Source: Clostridium_AD sp964467165 (GTDB taxonomy: Bacteria; Bacillota; Clostridia; Clostridiales; Clostridiaceae). Taken from it: a stretch of 64,000 nt of DNA. A program made the position numbers and the translations under genes. Of this stretch, positions 35,100-43,523 are shown in pieces. The notes under the pieces are model-generated. The model was not told where the DNA came from, ran no database searches, and saw only the letters and a list, made by a program, of their open reading frames with translations. Position 1 is the first letter of the stretch. Each line of letters begins with the position of its first letter. The DNA lies in NCBI GenBank assembly GCA_964467165.1, contig CAYXOL010000005.1, positions 1 to 64,000 of the forward strand, given 5' to 3'.

Positions 35100-35148
35100 G
35101 AAAATATTATCACGAATATAATCTGCATAATTAGAAAGATAGAATCTA

Positions 35149-35179
35149 TTGACTTGAAGTGGACTACAGGTGCTATAAT
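35149..35179 (+). promoter_or_regulatory. MerR-type promoter with AdhR-like box, before adhR-like gene
   Basis: TTGACT (35149-35154), 19-bp spacer, TATAAT (35174-35179). Box CTTGAAG-TGGA-CTACAGG at 35153-35170 lies between the elements, as in MerR activator promoters. Implies autoregulation. Confidence 0.8.
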
Positions 35180-35201
35180 GTCAAAAGGGAGGCGAATTCA
35201 G

Positions 35202-35588
35202 ATGATGATTGCAAAAGTAAGTAAAAAGTATGAAATTTCAGCAGATACACTTCGTTATTATGAGCGCATTGGACTTATTCCTGGAGTAAACCGTAATAAA
35301 AGTGGAATCAGGGACTATACGGAAGAAGACTGCAGGTGGGTGGAATTTATCAAATGTATGAGAAGTGCAGGTATTCCAATTGAGGTATTAATTGAGTATG
35401 TTACGTTGTTTCAACAGGGTGATGAAACTATTGAGGCAAGAAAAGAGTTATTAACTGAACAACATAATCAATTAATTAAAAAAATGGAAGATATGAAAAA
35501 AACAATAGAACGCCTGGATTATAAAATTGAAAGATATGAACAAGCAGTACTTCCGAAAGAAAATGAACTAAAAAGAACGGATGATTAG
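35202..35588 (+). CDS. adhR: MerR-family regulator, AdhR/NmlR type
   Basis: A 128-residue regulator. The winged-helix DNA-binding part is IAKVSKKYEISADTLRYYERIGLIP followed by SGIRDYTEED; a coiled-coil dimer helix ends the protein (about 78-120). Cys52 in WVEFIKCMRSAG matches the position of the redox/aldehyde-sensing cysteine of Bacillus AdhR, and the whole segment through ALIEYVTLFQQGDETIEARK-like text agrees with it. There is no metal-binding C-terminal loop. Start at 35202 (MMIAKV), 9 nt after GGGAGG. Likely activates its own promoter and the sister promoters downstream when cells meet reactive aldehydes or quinones. Confidence 0.85.
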   Translation: MMIAKVSKKYEISADTLRYYERIGLIPGVNRNKSGIRDYTEEDCRWVEFIKCMRSAGIPIEVLIEYVTLFQQGDETIEARKELLTEQHNQLIKKMEDMKKTIERLDYKIERYEQAVLPKENELKRTDD

Positions 35589-35624
35589 TATTTCTGTATC
35601 CCCAATAGGAAATTATAAATTAAA

Positions 35625-35673
35625 CCCTCTTTACACTTGGTATGGAATTAAAAAGTGTAAAGAGGGCTTTTTA
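35625..35673 (+). terminator. terminator of adhR-like gene
   Basis: 14-bp stem CCCTCTTTACACTT / AAGTGTAAAGAGGG then CTTTTTATT. Confidence 0.9.
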
Positions 35674-35702
35674 TTATATTTTATAATATAGAATAAAATA
35701 TA

Positions 35703-35733
35703 TTGACTTGGAGTTAACTAGAAGTGATATCAT
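35703..35733 (+). promoter_or_regulatory. MerR-type promoter with AdhR-like box, before aldo/keto reductase 1
   Basis: TTGACT (35703-35708), 19-bp spacer, TATCAT (35728-35733); box CTTGGAG-TTAA-CTAGAAG at 35707-35724. Confidence 0.82.
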
Positions 35734-35752
35734 TAGTTTGGAGGTGCATAAT

Positions 35753-36907
35753 ATGGAATATAGAATTTTAGGAAGAACAGGAATTGAAGTAAGTGCCATT
35801 GGTATTGGTGGTGAAGGATTTGAAAATAAAAGTTATGAAGATTGCAAAGCAATTATTGATTGCGCAATAAATGAAGGTATTAATTTTATTGATATATATA
35901 ATTCAAATCCGGAAGCTAGAAGTAATGTTGGCAAAGCGTTAAGTAAGTATCCTCGAAGTAGTTTTGTTATTGAAGGCCATTTATGTTCTACCTGGGACGG
36001 AGGACAATATCGGCGTACCAGGGATTTTACTGAAGTTGTCAATGCATATGAAGACTTTTTATCTAGAATGCAATTAGATTATGTGGATGTAGGGATGATT
36101 CATTATGTGGATGATGAAAAAGATTTTGATAACATTTTTAATGGAGAAATAATTAAATATGCAAAAGAATTAAAAGAAAAAGGTGTTATTAAGTCTTTAG
36201 GAATATCAACACATAATACAGATATTGCTTTTAGAGCAGTGGAAACAGGAATAATTGATGTGATTTTGTTTAGTATAAATGCTGCTTATGATATGTTACC
36301 AGCCAGTGAGGATGTAAACATACTGTTTGAAGAAAATACTTTTAAAAGCAGGACTTATGAAGGTATTGATCCAAAACGTGATAAGTTATACCAAACTTGT
36401 GAAACAGAGGGTGTTGCTTTAACTGTTATGAAAGGATATGCGGCTGGAGTGTTACTAAGTGACAAACAATCACCTTTTGAAAAAGCACTGACTCCAGTAC
36501 AATGTTTACATTACTGTTTGACCAGACCGGCAGTTGCTTCCGTAATGGTTGGAGTATCTAATATAAATCAAATACTTGCAGCAACCGCTTATGCCACTTC
36601 CAGTAATAAAGAAAAAGATTATAGTGAAGTTCTTGCAAATGCGAAAGGGAGTTCATTTAACGGACATTGTATGTATTGTGGACATTGTGCCCCATGTTCG
36701 AAAAAGATAGATATTGCATCAGTAAATAAATATTTAGATTTAGCATTAATTCAACAAGATGTTCCTGAAACATTAAAGAATCATTATGATTTATTAGAAC
36801 ATCACGCAGGTGAGTGCATAGAATGTGGGTTATGTATGAAAAACTGTCCATTTGGTGTGGATATTATCAATAAAATGAAACAGGCACTTAAACTATTTGG
36901 CAATTAG
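35753..36907 (+). CDS. Aldo/keto reductase with C-terminal 4Fe-4S ferredoxin region, 1
   Basis: A 384-residue protein: TIM-barrel aldo/keto reductase domain (about 1-270, opening YRILGRTGIEVSAIGIGGEGF) and a C-terminal ferredoxin-like part with CMYCGHCAPC (about 304-313) and CIECGLCMKNCPFGVDI (about 360-376). The barrel's first Asp/Tyr pair is in FIDIYNSNPEA, but the strand that usually carries the catalytic Lys reads SFVIEGHLCS, without Lys. The chemistry may therefore differ from NADPH carbonyl reduction, perhaps ferredoxin-linked. RBS TTGGAGGTG; start at 35753. Behind its own AdhR-type promoter; single gene with terminator at 36911. Confidence 0.82.
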   Translation: MEYRILGRTGIEVSAIGIGGEGFENKSYEDCKAIIDCAINEGINFIDIYNSNPEARSNVGKALSKYPRSSFVIEGHLCSTWDGGQYRRTRDFTEVVNAYEDFLSRMQLDYVDVGMIHYVDDEKDFDNIFNGEIIKYAKELKEKGVIKSLGISTHNTDIAFRAVETGIIDVILFSINAAYDMLPASEDVNILFEENTFKSRTYEGIDPKRDKLYQTCETEGVALTVMKGYAAGVLLSDKQSPFEKALTPVQCLHYCLTRPAVASVMVGVSNINQILAATAYATSSNKEKDYSEVLANAKGSSFNGHCMYCGHCAPCSKKIDIASVNKYLDLALIQQDVPETLKNHYDLLEHHAGECIECGLCMKNCPFGVDIINKMKQALKLFGN

Positions 36908-36910
36908 ATA

Positions 36911-36953
36911 AATATGCAGGATAACTTTGTGAATGTTATTCTGCATATTTTTT
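36911..36953 (+). terminator. terminator
   Basis: ATGCAGGATAAC / GTTATTCTGCAT stem (one G-T pair) followed by ATTTTTT. Confidence 0.85.
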
Positions 36954-37020
36954 ACATTGACTCCTAGGATGTGATTTTCGCTGATTTATTTGATTAGCAG
37001 AATAAAATTTTAAAAAAATA

Positions 37021-37051
37021 TTGACTTGGAGTGAACTTCAAGTAGTATACT
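37021..37051 (+). promoter_or_regulatory. MerR-type promoter with AdhR-like box, before flavodoxin-MATE
   Basis: TTGACT (37021-37026), 19-bp spacer, TATACT (37046-37051); box CTTGGAG-TGAA-CTTCAAG at 37025-37042, near-perfect dyad. Confidence 0.88.
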
Positions 37052-37128
37052 ACTTTTGAAGTCAGATATATTAACAAACAAAACAGGTATTCGAGATTAC
37101 TTTGAAATGAAAAAAAGGAGTAATTATT

Positions 37129-37644
37129 ATGTCAAAAATTTTAATCGCATTTTATTCAAGAAAAGGTCAGAATTATGTAAGTGGTTCTATTAAGAATCTT
37201 TCTGTAGGTAATACAGAAGTTGTTGCAGGTATGATTAAGGAAATAACCGGAGGAGATATGTTCAAGATTGATACCGTAAAGGATTATCCAGTTGATTATA
37301 CTGAGACTACAAATGTAGCTCAGGATGAATTAAGTGCCAAAGCGAGACCAGAGCTTACTGCTCATGTTGATAATATGGATGAGTACGATACTATTATTTT
37401 AGGTTATCAAAACTGGTGGTCAACCATGCCCATGGCGGTATATACTTTCCTCGAAGAATATGATTTTTCCGGAAAGAAAATTTTACCATACTGTACCCAC
37501 GAGGGTAGCGGTTTAAGTGGAACGGAAAGGGATATCGTAAGATCGTGTCCCAATGCTACTGTAAAGAGCGGTCTTTCCATAAATGGCACCAATGCAGGTT
37601 CTGCTAAGAAAATTGTGGAGAGCTGGTTAAAGAAAAATATGTAA
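37129..37644 (+). CDS. Flavodoxin, cytoplasmic
   Basis: A 171-residue flavodoxin-fold protein of the long clade common in gut Firmicutes. ILIAFYSRKGQNYVSGS is the FMN phosphate loop; ILGYQNWWSTMPMAVYTFLE and YCTHEGSGLSG are the flavin-facing loops. No signal peptide. RBS AAAGGAG. It could act as an FMN electron carrier or as an NAD(P)H-independent reductase partner for the ferredoxin-type aldo/keto reductases. It is the first gene after an AdhR-type promoter; the MATE gene follows after 65 nt. Confidence 0.85.
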   Translation: MSKILIAFYSRKGQNYVSGSIKNLSVGNTEVVAGMIKEITGGDMFKIDTVKDYPVDYTETTNVAQDELSAKARPELTAHVDNMDEYDTIILGYQNWWSTMPMAVYTFLEEYDFSGKKILPYCTHEGSGLSGTERDIVRSCPNATVKSGLSINGTNAGSAKKIVESWLKKNM

Positions 37645-37709
37645 AATTATAAGAGCAGCTGGCAATTATTTTAGTATTGATAACTAGGGCTGTAAAAAGG
37701 AGGACAAAA

Positions 37710-39065
37710 TTGGAGCAGGCATCTTTACAGACAAAAAGGTTATTTACGAATAAGAAATTATTCAAATTATTTCTGCCACTTATCATAGAGCAATTTTTAG
37801 AATATCTGGTGGGACTTATAGACTCAATAATGGTAGCACACGTGGGGGAAGCAGCTGTGTCTAGTGTGTCTTTAGTAGATTTCGTCATGGCACTATTAAT
37901 TAGTTTGTTCGCAGCGCTAGCTACTGGAGGTGCAGTAATTGCAGGACAGTATATGGGCAAGAAACAGATGAAAGAATCAAGAGAAGCAGTGGATCAATTG
38001 GTATGGTTTGTCGGTATCTTTTCCATCATAATCATGGTCATTATTTATTTGATGAAACCGCTTATTTTAAATGGTCTGTTTGGGCAGATAACGGATGAAG
38101 TACGTGGGGGTGCAAATACATACCTGATGATTACAGCAATATCTATTCCCTTCCTTGCACTATACAATGTGGGAGCTGCAATTTTCCGTACTATGGGTAA
38201 TTCCAAACTGCCCATGAAGGTGATGCTGGCTATGAATATAGCGCACGCAATAGGAAATGCAATACTTATTTACGGCTTCAACTTTGGAATTGCGGGTGTT
38301 GCTATACCAACCTTGATAACACGTATTGCGGCTGCAGTTATTATTATCACCTTAGCTTTAAACAAAAGGAATTCAATATATATAAAGAAAAGTTTAAACC
38401 ACAAATTTAATTGGCCAATGATTAAAAAAATCTTAAGTATTGGTGTTCCATTTGGATTGGAAAATGGTTTGTTTTATCTAGGAAGAATTATTGTACTTAG
38501 TCTTGTTGCTACTTTTGGCACGGCAGCTATTGCAGCAAATGCGGTGTCAGGTACAATTGTAATGTTTCAAGTGTTACCAGGTATGGCAATTGGTCTTGGA
38601 TTAACTGTAGTTATATCAAGATGTGTGGGTGCCGGGGATTATGAACAGGCTAAATATTATAACAAAAAGATTATGCGTGTTGTGTATGTGGCCCATGTGG
38701 TTAGTTGTGTATTGGTACTTGCATTACTGCCTTTCATAATGAATGTTTATGGATTATCTGAGGCTGCAACCACCATGGCCACTCAAAATATTTGGTGGCA
38801 TGCAGCATTTATGGTTGTAATTTGGCCACTTGCTTATACTTTACCGGTGACATTTCGTGCATCTGGAGATGCCAAATTCCCCATGATGGTAGCAATTTTG
38901 TCCATGTTTTTCTGCCGTATTGCACTAGCTTATCTGCTAAGTATTTACTTTAATATGGGAATGTTTGGTACATGGGTGGCTATGTTTATTGACTGGATTG
39001 TTAAAGCAATCATTTATGTATGCAGGTATATAAGTGGAAAATGGACTACGTTTCATGCAATTTAA
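37710..39065 (+). CDS. MATE-family efflux transporter
   Basis: A 451-residue multidrug-and-toxin-extrusion antiporter with about 12 membrane helices. The MATE pattern IIEQFLEYLVGLIDSIMVAHVGEAAVSSVSL in helix 1-2 repeats in the second half at VPFGLENGLFYLGRIIV. I choose the TTG at 37710 because AAAGGAGG is 7 nt upstream; the longer frame has none. In the operon with flavodoxin, it may export the reduced or conjugated toxic compound. Confidence 0.85.
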   Translation: MEQASLQTKRLFTNKKLFKLFLPLIIEQFLEYLVGLIDSIMVAHVGEAAVSSVSLVDFVMALLISLFAALATGGAVIAGQYMGKKQMKESREAVDQLVWFVGIFSIIIMVIIYLMKPLILNGLFGQITDEVRGGANTYLMITAISIPFLALYNVGAAIFRTMGNSKLPMKVMLAMNIAHAIGNAILIYGFNFGIAGVAIPTLITRIAAAVIIITLALNKRNSIYIKKSLNHKFNWPMIKKILSIGVPFGLENGLFYLGRIIVLSLVATFGTAAIAANAVSGTIVMFQVLPGMAIGLGLTVVISRCVGAGDYEQAKYYNKKIMRVVYVAHVVSCVLVLALLPFIMNVYGLSEAATTMATQNIWWHAAFMVVIWPLAYTLPVTFRASGDAKFPMMVAILSMFFCRIALAYLLSIYFNMGMFGTWVAMFIDWIVKAIIYVCRYISGKWTTFHAI

Positions 39066-39189
39066 CCGATAACCTGCAATTAGGGCTTTGTTAAATTCGT
39101 TATCTATCATAATTGGACTTATGCAAATGGAATTACCAGAGGAAGAAGTGAAAAAATAAGATAGACCAATATAAGGAGGCAGTTGAGAC

Positions 39190-40308
39190 ATGGAAGAGAA
39201 AAAACTGGGATTTGGATTTATGCGTTTACCTGTAAAGAATCAGGGTGATCCAACAAGTATTAATATGGATATGTTAAATCAGATGGTAGATACTTTTTTA
39301 GAAAGAGGATTTACATATTTTGATACGGCTTATATGTACCACAATTTTAAGAGCGAAATCGCTTTAAGGGAAGCCTTGGTGAAACGCCATGACAGGAATA
39401 GCTTCACTGTGGCTACAAAAATGCCAACCATGTTTTTAAAAACCAAAGAAGATCAGGAAAGAATATTTAACGAACAGTTAGAAAAATGTGGTGTAGAGTA
39501 TTTTGATTATTATCTTCTTCATAATCTTGGAGTTTCTCATTACAAAATAGCTAAAAATATGGATAGTTTTGCATTTATTCAGAAGAAGAAAGAACAAGGA
39601 AAAATTAGAAATATAGGTTTTTCTTATCATGATACGGCGGATTTGTTAGATGAAATTCTGACAGAACATCCAGAAGTGGATTTTGTACAACTTCAAATTA
39701 ATTATATGGATTGGAATAATGAGAGTATTCAGTCAGGAAAATGCTATGAAGTTGCCAAAAAGCATGGAAAACCAGTTATTGTCATGGAACCAATTAAAGG
39801 TGGTACACTTGCAAATGTTCCCGCTAAAGCAGAGGAAATATTAAAAGAGTATCATCCTGATATGTCCATACCTTCCTGGGCAATTCGATTTGCAGCAAGT
39901 TATGAAAATGTTATGATGGTATTAAGTGGGATGTCAGATATGGAGCAGTTATTAGACAACACTGGGTATATGTTAAATTTCAAACCATTTGTTAAGGAAG
40001 AATATAATATAATAGATAAGGTAGTAAATACTATAAATGAAGCAATAGCAATTCCATGTACAGCTTGTCAGTATTGTGTGGATGACTGTCCAAAAAACAT
40101 AGCGATTCCAAAATATTTTGCATTGTACAATGCTGAGAAACAGGCTGCAAATAAAATGTTTTCAACACAAGGCGTATATTATGGTAACTATATAAAAACA
40201 TACGGAAAAGCATCGGATTGCATTGGATGTAAGAAGTGCGAAGGAAGCTGTCCACAGCATATTGAAATCACAAAATTTTTAAAAGAAGTAGCAAATACAT
40301 TTGAGTAG
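39190..40308 (+). CDS. Aldo/keto reductase with C-terminal 4Fe-4S ferredoxin region, 2
   Basis: A 372-residue relative of the 35753 protein with intact barrel residues: Asp/Tyr in YFDTAYMYHNFKSE, Lys in FTVATKMPTM and His in YYLLHNLGV. The C-terminal region has two cysteine sets, CTACQYCVDDCPKNIAI (about 290-306) and CIGCKKCEGSCPQHIEI (about 344-360), enough for two [4Fe-4S] clusters. RBS AAGGAGG. It could transfer electrons between ferredoxin and a carbonyl substrate. It follows the MATE gene after 124 nt without a visible promoter and precedes the truncated decarboxylase gene by 2 nt. Confidence 0.85.
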   Translation: MEEKKLGFGFMRLPVKNQGDPTSINMDMLNQMVDTFLERGFTYFDTAYMYHNFKSEIALREALVKRHDRNSFTVATKMPTMFLKTKEDQERIFNEQLEKCGVEYFDYYLLHNLGVSHYKIAKNMDSFAFIQKKKEQGKIRNIGFSYHDTADLLDEILTEHPEVDFVQLQINYMDWNNESIQSGKCYEVAKKHGKPVIVMEPIKGGTLANVPAKAEEILKEYHPDMSIPSWAIRFAASYENVMMVLSGMSDMEQLLDNTGYMLNFKPFVKEEYNIIDKVVNTINEAIAIPCTACQYCVDDCPKNIAIPKYFALYNAEKQAANKMFSTQGVYYGNYIKTYGKASDCIGCKKCEGSCPQHIEITKFLKEVANTFE

Positions 40309-40310
40309 TT

Positions 40311-40568
40311 ATGAATAGAATATTGTGCAATTCCACAGCAAGGCTTATTAAGTTACCACTTGAAGGTCAGTCAAACACTACAACTGAAACTCGTTTAGAA
40401 AAAGGAATTCAGGCACCGGTTGATATCTTTGGAGATGGAATGAAAGAATTTTATAAGTCAGGACCTGAAGAATCACGACACATCAATTATTGGTTAGCTG
40501 ATAATTGCTTTGGCGATTATTATACACGTAGCGGCCTTGATTACAAACAGCGTGAAACTATTACTTGA
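40311..40568 (+). pseudogene. Carboxymuconolactone decarboxylase-like gene, 3'-truncated
   Basis: 85 codons. The stretch APVDIFGDGMKEFYKSG followed by WLADNCFGDYYTRSGLDYKQRE is the N-terminal half of a carboxymuconolactone decarboxylase/AhpD-like protein. It stops just where the catalytic Cys-x-x-Cys helix should begin (RETIT then TGA). The TGA is part of the -35 TTGACT of the next AdhR-type promoter, so a deletion has fused the broken gene to the cupin promoter. Without the catalytic cysteines it should be inactive. No good RBS for ATG 40311. Confidence 0.65.
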
Positions 40569-40595
40569 CTTGAAGTGAACTCTAGGTAGTATGAT
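40565..40595 (+). promoter_or_regulatory. MerR-type promoter with AdhR-like box, before cupin
   Basis: TTGACT (40565-40570), 19-bp spacer, TATGAT (40590-40595); box CTTGAAG-TGAA-CTCTAGG at 40569-40586. Confidence 0.82.
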
Positions 40596-40636
40596 GATTC
40601 TGTTGTAAATTTTATTGTTAAAGGAGATTATATAAT

Positions 40637-41053
40637 ATGAGTAACGAAAAGGAGTTAAATAATAATACAATTTTTCCAAAAGGAGAGCCGCTTCCAGAGA
40701 ATTTTTCCAAATATTTCATTGGGCAAGCATATTTAAATATGCTTACGACTACTGGTGTACCAATTGGAAATGTAACATTTGAACCCACATGCCGCAATAA
40801 TTGGCATATTCATCATAAAGGTGGTCAAATTCTTCTTGTAACAGAGGGAAGAGGATGGTATCAGCAATGGGAAAAAGAGGTACAGCAGTTACATCCAGGC
40901 GATGTTGTTAACATTCCACCTGAAGTAAAGCATTGGCATGGAGCATCAAAAGATAGTACTTTTTCACATTTGGCAGTGGAAGTGCCTGCAGAAGGTGCCT
41001 CTAATGAATGGTTAGAAGCAGTTACCGATGAAGTGTATGGAAAGCTGAAATGA
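40637..41053 (+). CDS. Cupin-domain protein
   Basis: A 138-residue single-domain cupin of the type that travels with carboxymuconolactone decarboxylases and flavodoxins. Metal ligands are in NNWHIHHKGGQILLVTEG (His, His, Gln) and the second motif PPEVKHWHGA (His). The role is unproven; relatives are proposed to bind or isomerise oxidised small molecules. RBS AAGGAG. Monocistronic between an AdhR-type promoter and a strong terminator. Confidence 0.85.
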   Translation: MSNEKELNNNTIFPKGEPLPENFSKYFIGQAYLNMLTTTGVPIGNVTFEPTCRNNWHIHHKGGQILLVTEGRGWYQQWEKEVQQLHPGDVVNIPPEVKHWHGASKDSTFSHLAVEVPAEGASNEWLEAVTDEVYGKLK

Positions 41054-41120
41054 GACAATAGTTTCCCCGCATTTGGTTATGAAATTTACTCATCGAATAA
41101 TATAGACACAGTCATATAGT

Positions 41121-41165
41121 AAAAGGTCAGCTTCTTATCGGTTAGGATGAGAGGCTGACCTTTTG
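41121..41165 (+). terminator. terminator of cupin gene
   Basis: AAAAGGTCAGC / GCTGACCTTTT outer stem (41121-41164) with T-run. Confidence 0.85.
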
Positions 41166-41484
41166 CCTTATCTCCTCCTTAATGAGAGGAGATATTAATA
41201 TTTATTTAGTTATAATACGCTTTATTATAAATATCCTTGACAGAGGGTTTATTTCAAGAATTTTAAAGCTTCTGTTTTTGAAGAAGAAAACATATAATCT
41301 TTCCCATGTCTATTATGAAAGTGAGAATTAAAAAATCTTCACATTAACAAAATATAAACAATACTCTAACAAAAAAAGAATATTTAGAGGGTAATATACA
41401 GATATAAAAAGAAGTAATGCAATAATAAGACAGATAATAACTGTAAATAAAAATCAAATAATAATGATAAAAGGAGAAAAAATT
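41166..41484. other. intergenic region before SDR pair
   Basis: About 320 nt without a gene. It begins with a small hairpin ATCTCCTC...GAGGAGAT (about 41170-41193). TTGACA at 41237 is followed after 19 bp by TTTAAA, and between them CAGAGGG-TTTA-TTTCAAG resembles a degraded AdhR-type box with a good right half. This may be the promoter of the SDR genes. Nothing else is recognised. Confidence 0.35.
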
Positions 41485-42282
41485 ATGAAGGCACAAGGAA
41501 AGAATGTAGTAGTAACTGGTGGAGGAAATGGAGTAGGAAGAGAGTTGGTTTTACAGCTTCTTGAAAAAGGGGCTACAGTGTTTGCTGCTGATATTAATGC
41601 AGAAGCACTGAAAGAAACTGTAAAAATAGCACAAAATAATAAATCCTTATTTACCTATGTGGTTGATATATCAAATAAAGAAGCAGTTTGTACATTTGCG
41701 GAAAAGGTAGCTCGGGAACATGGAAAGGTTGATGGAATCATCAATAATGCAGGAATCATTCAGCCATTTATTGATTTGAATGAATTAGAGATGGATCGTA
41801 TTGAAAGAGTGATGAATATTAATTTCTATGGAACACTTTACATGGTAAAGGCATTTTTACCATACTTGTTAAAACGTCCTGAAGCACATATTGTAAATGT
41901 TTCAAGCATGGGAGGTTTTTTACCGGTACCTGGTCAAAGTGTTTACGGTGCATCAAAAGCAGCAGTAAAACTTCTGACTGAGGGACTGTCCTCAGAGCTA
42001 ATTGATACAAATGTAAATGTTTCTGTTGTAATTCCAGGTGGTATTGCAACAGATATTAAAAAGAATTCTAACATCTCATATAAGGTATCCAGTGATAGCA
42101 ATAAATCTAATATGGTATTAACTCCAGTAAAGGCAGCTGAATTAATCATTAAGGCAATGGAGAATAATAAGCTACGTACCTATATCGGAAAAGATTGTAA
42201 AGTCATGAATGCATTATACAAACTTAGCTCTCGTTTTGCCATGAGTATGATTAACAAAGTCATGAGTGCCAATGAACACTAA
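41485..42282 (+). CDS. Short-chain dehydrogenase/reductase, 1
   Basis: A 265-residue classical SDR. The NAD(P) motif TGGGNGVGRE (about 12-21), NNAG (about 85-88), the catalytic Ser in VNVSSMGGF and the Tyr/Lys pair in VYGASKAAVK are all present. The C-terminal extension is short and hydrophobic. RBS AAAGGAG before ATG 41485; the earlier ATG at 41464 lies before the RBS. Substrate unknown, probably a ketone, aldehyde or sterol-like compound. The second SDR follows after 72 nt. Confidence 0.85.
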   Translation: MKAQGKNVVVTGGGNGVGRELVLQLLEKGATVFAADINAEALKETVKIAQNNKSLFTYVVDISNKEAVCTFAEKVAREHGKVDGIINNAGIIQPFIDLNELEMDRIERVMNINFYGTLYMVKAFLPYLLKRPEAHIVNVSSMGGFLPVPGQSVYGASKAAVKLLTEGLSSELIDTNVNVSVVIPGGIATDIKKNSNISYKVSSDSNKSNMVLTPVKAAELIIKAMENNKLRTYIGKDCKVMNALYKLSSRFAMSMINKVMSANEH

Positions 42283-42354
42283 TTCAATGAATGCAAAAAT
42301 TGCACATTAAAAATGTAAATATATAATAAATAAACTTACGAGGAGGATACATAA

Positions 42355-43182
42355 ATGAAAAATGTATGTGTTATTACAGGTGGAGGCAGTGGCATGGGAT
42401 TTGCTACTGCCAGATTAATGGGGAAAGATCATTATATTGTTATATGTGGAAGAAACGTGAACAAATTAGAAAATGCAGTCAGGGAGTTACAGGAGGAAGG
42501 AATCGAAGTAGAAGCTTTTGCCTGTGATGTGTCAGATTATAAAAGTGTAGAAAAATTGGCAAATCATGCAAAAGAGAAAGGAAAAGTTGTAGCAGTAATC
42601 CATGCGGCAGGAATGTCACCGCATATGGGAGATGCAAAGCAGATTATGGAAGTCAATGCACTAGGGACAATCAATGTAAACAATGCATTCTATAAGATGA
42701 TGGAGGAAGAATCTTGTATTATTGATGTATCTTCTATGTCAGCCTATCTAACACCAAAAATGATTATGCCAGTTGGTTTATATAAATACAGTGTGACTGA
42801 TCCTGTATTTTTTATGAAAAAAATAATGAAGAGAGTAAATCTATTTCCTGAAAAAGTGAGAGCAGGAGTTTCCTATGGAATATCCAAACATTTTGTAATC
42901 TGGTTCGCAAAGCAGGATGCAGCAAGATTTGGAAAGAAAGGTGTCAGAGTAATTTCTGTGTCACCGGGAAATTTTGAAACACCTATGGGTGAATTGGAAA
43001 AAGAAGAAGCAGATGAGTATACAAAACATTGCTCAATCAAGCGTTTTGGACATGTAGATGAAATTGCCAGTTTATTTGCTTACTGTGCTAGTCCAAGAGC
43101 TGGATATCTGACAGGAGTAGACATATTGTGTGATGGAGGACTTGTAGCATCTGGCATAAACCCACTTAAGAAAAATAAATAA
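42355..43182 (+). CDS. Short-chain dehydrogenase/reductase, 2
   Basis: A 275-residue SDR with TGGGSGMGFATA as nucleotide-binding motif, HAAGMSPHMG in place of the NNAG motif, catalytic Ser in IDVSSMSAY, and Tyr/Lys in VSYGISKHFV. An insertion of about 35 residues (KMIMPVGLYKYSVTDPVFF region) separates the Ser strand from the Tyr helix. The end GYLTGVDILCDGG is typical. RBS GAGGAGG. Likely cotranscribed with SDR 1. Confidence 0.85.
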   Translation: MKNVCVITGGGSGMGFATARLMGKDHYIVICGRNVNKLENAVRELQEEGIEVEAFACDVSDYKSVEKLANHAKEKGKVVAVIHAAGMSPHMGDAKQIMEVNALGTINVNNAFYKMMEEESCIIDVSSMSAYLTPKMIMPVGLYKYSVTDPVFFMKKIMKRVNLFPEKVRAGVSYGISKHFVIWFAKQDAARFGKKGVRVISVSPGNFETPMGELEKEEADEYTKHCSIKRFGHVDEIASLFAYCASPRAGYLTGVDILCDGGLVASGINPLKKNK

Positions 43183-43201
43183 TAGAGACTGGTGAGGTTA
43201 A

Positions 43202-43330
43202 ATGAAAATAGAAGCACGTATGATAGCAAAAAAAAGCGGAGCGAAAGCAATTGATTCATATTTGGATAAATATTTGACATTAACAAAATCGAAACAATTT
43301 TTAAACAAAATACAAACATATATCCTATAA
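43202..43330 (+). pseudogene. Short ORF next to IS110, probable gene remnant
   Basis: 42 codons starting MKIEARMIAKKSGAKA. The first 25 residues look like the beginning of a longer cytoplasmic protein, while the rest is low-complexity Lys/Asn/Ile, as if the reading frame runs out of real coding sequence. GTGAGG lies before the ATG. It sits 200 nt from the IS110 transposase. I take it as the 5' stub of a gene lost on IS insertion or deletion; I cannot name the parent securely. Confidence 0.35.
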
Positions 43331-43523
43331 TCTAGTTATTAGTAATCAACAGAGAAAGGAAATCTACGCTTATGAAAATACAAAATAAGGATAGAAAGAT
43401 ACATAAAGACCAGCTAGTTAAAGTCAACTATTAGTTTCAAATTTATTTAAGTTAATTTTAAGTACAACAAAAAGACCATTGACAAACACGAATGGTTACA
43501 AAAAATGGATATTAAATTATTGA

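Noticed and set aside
36957..36990. TTGACTCCTAGGATG, a second MerR-like start before flavodoxin
   Set aside because: No dyad and no -10 at 19 bp; the real site is at 37021.
39089..39160. Open stretch ending GLMQMELPEEEVKK between MATE and aldo/keto reductase genes
   Set aside because: About 23 codons, no RBS and no recognisable family; could be a remnant but cannot be supported.
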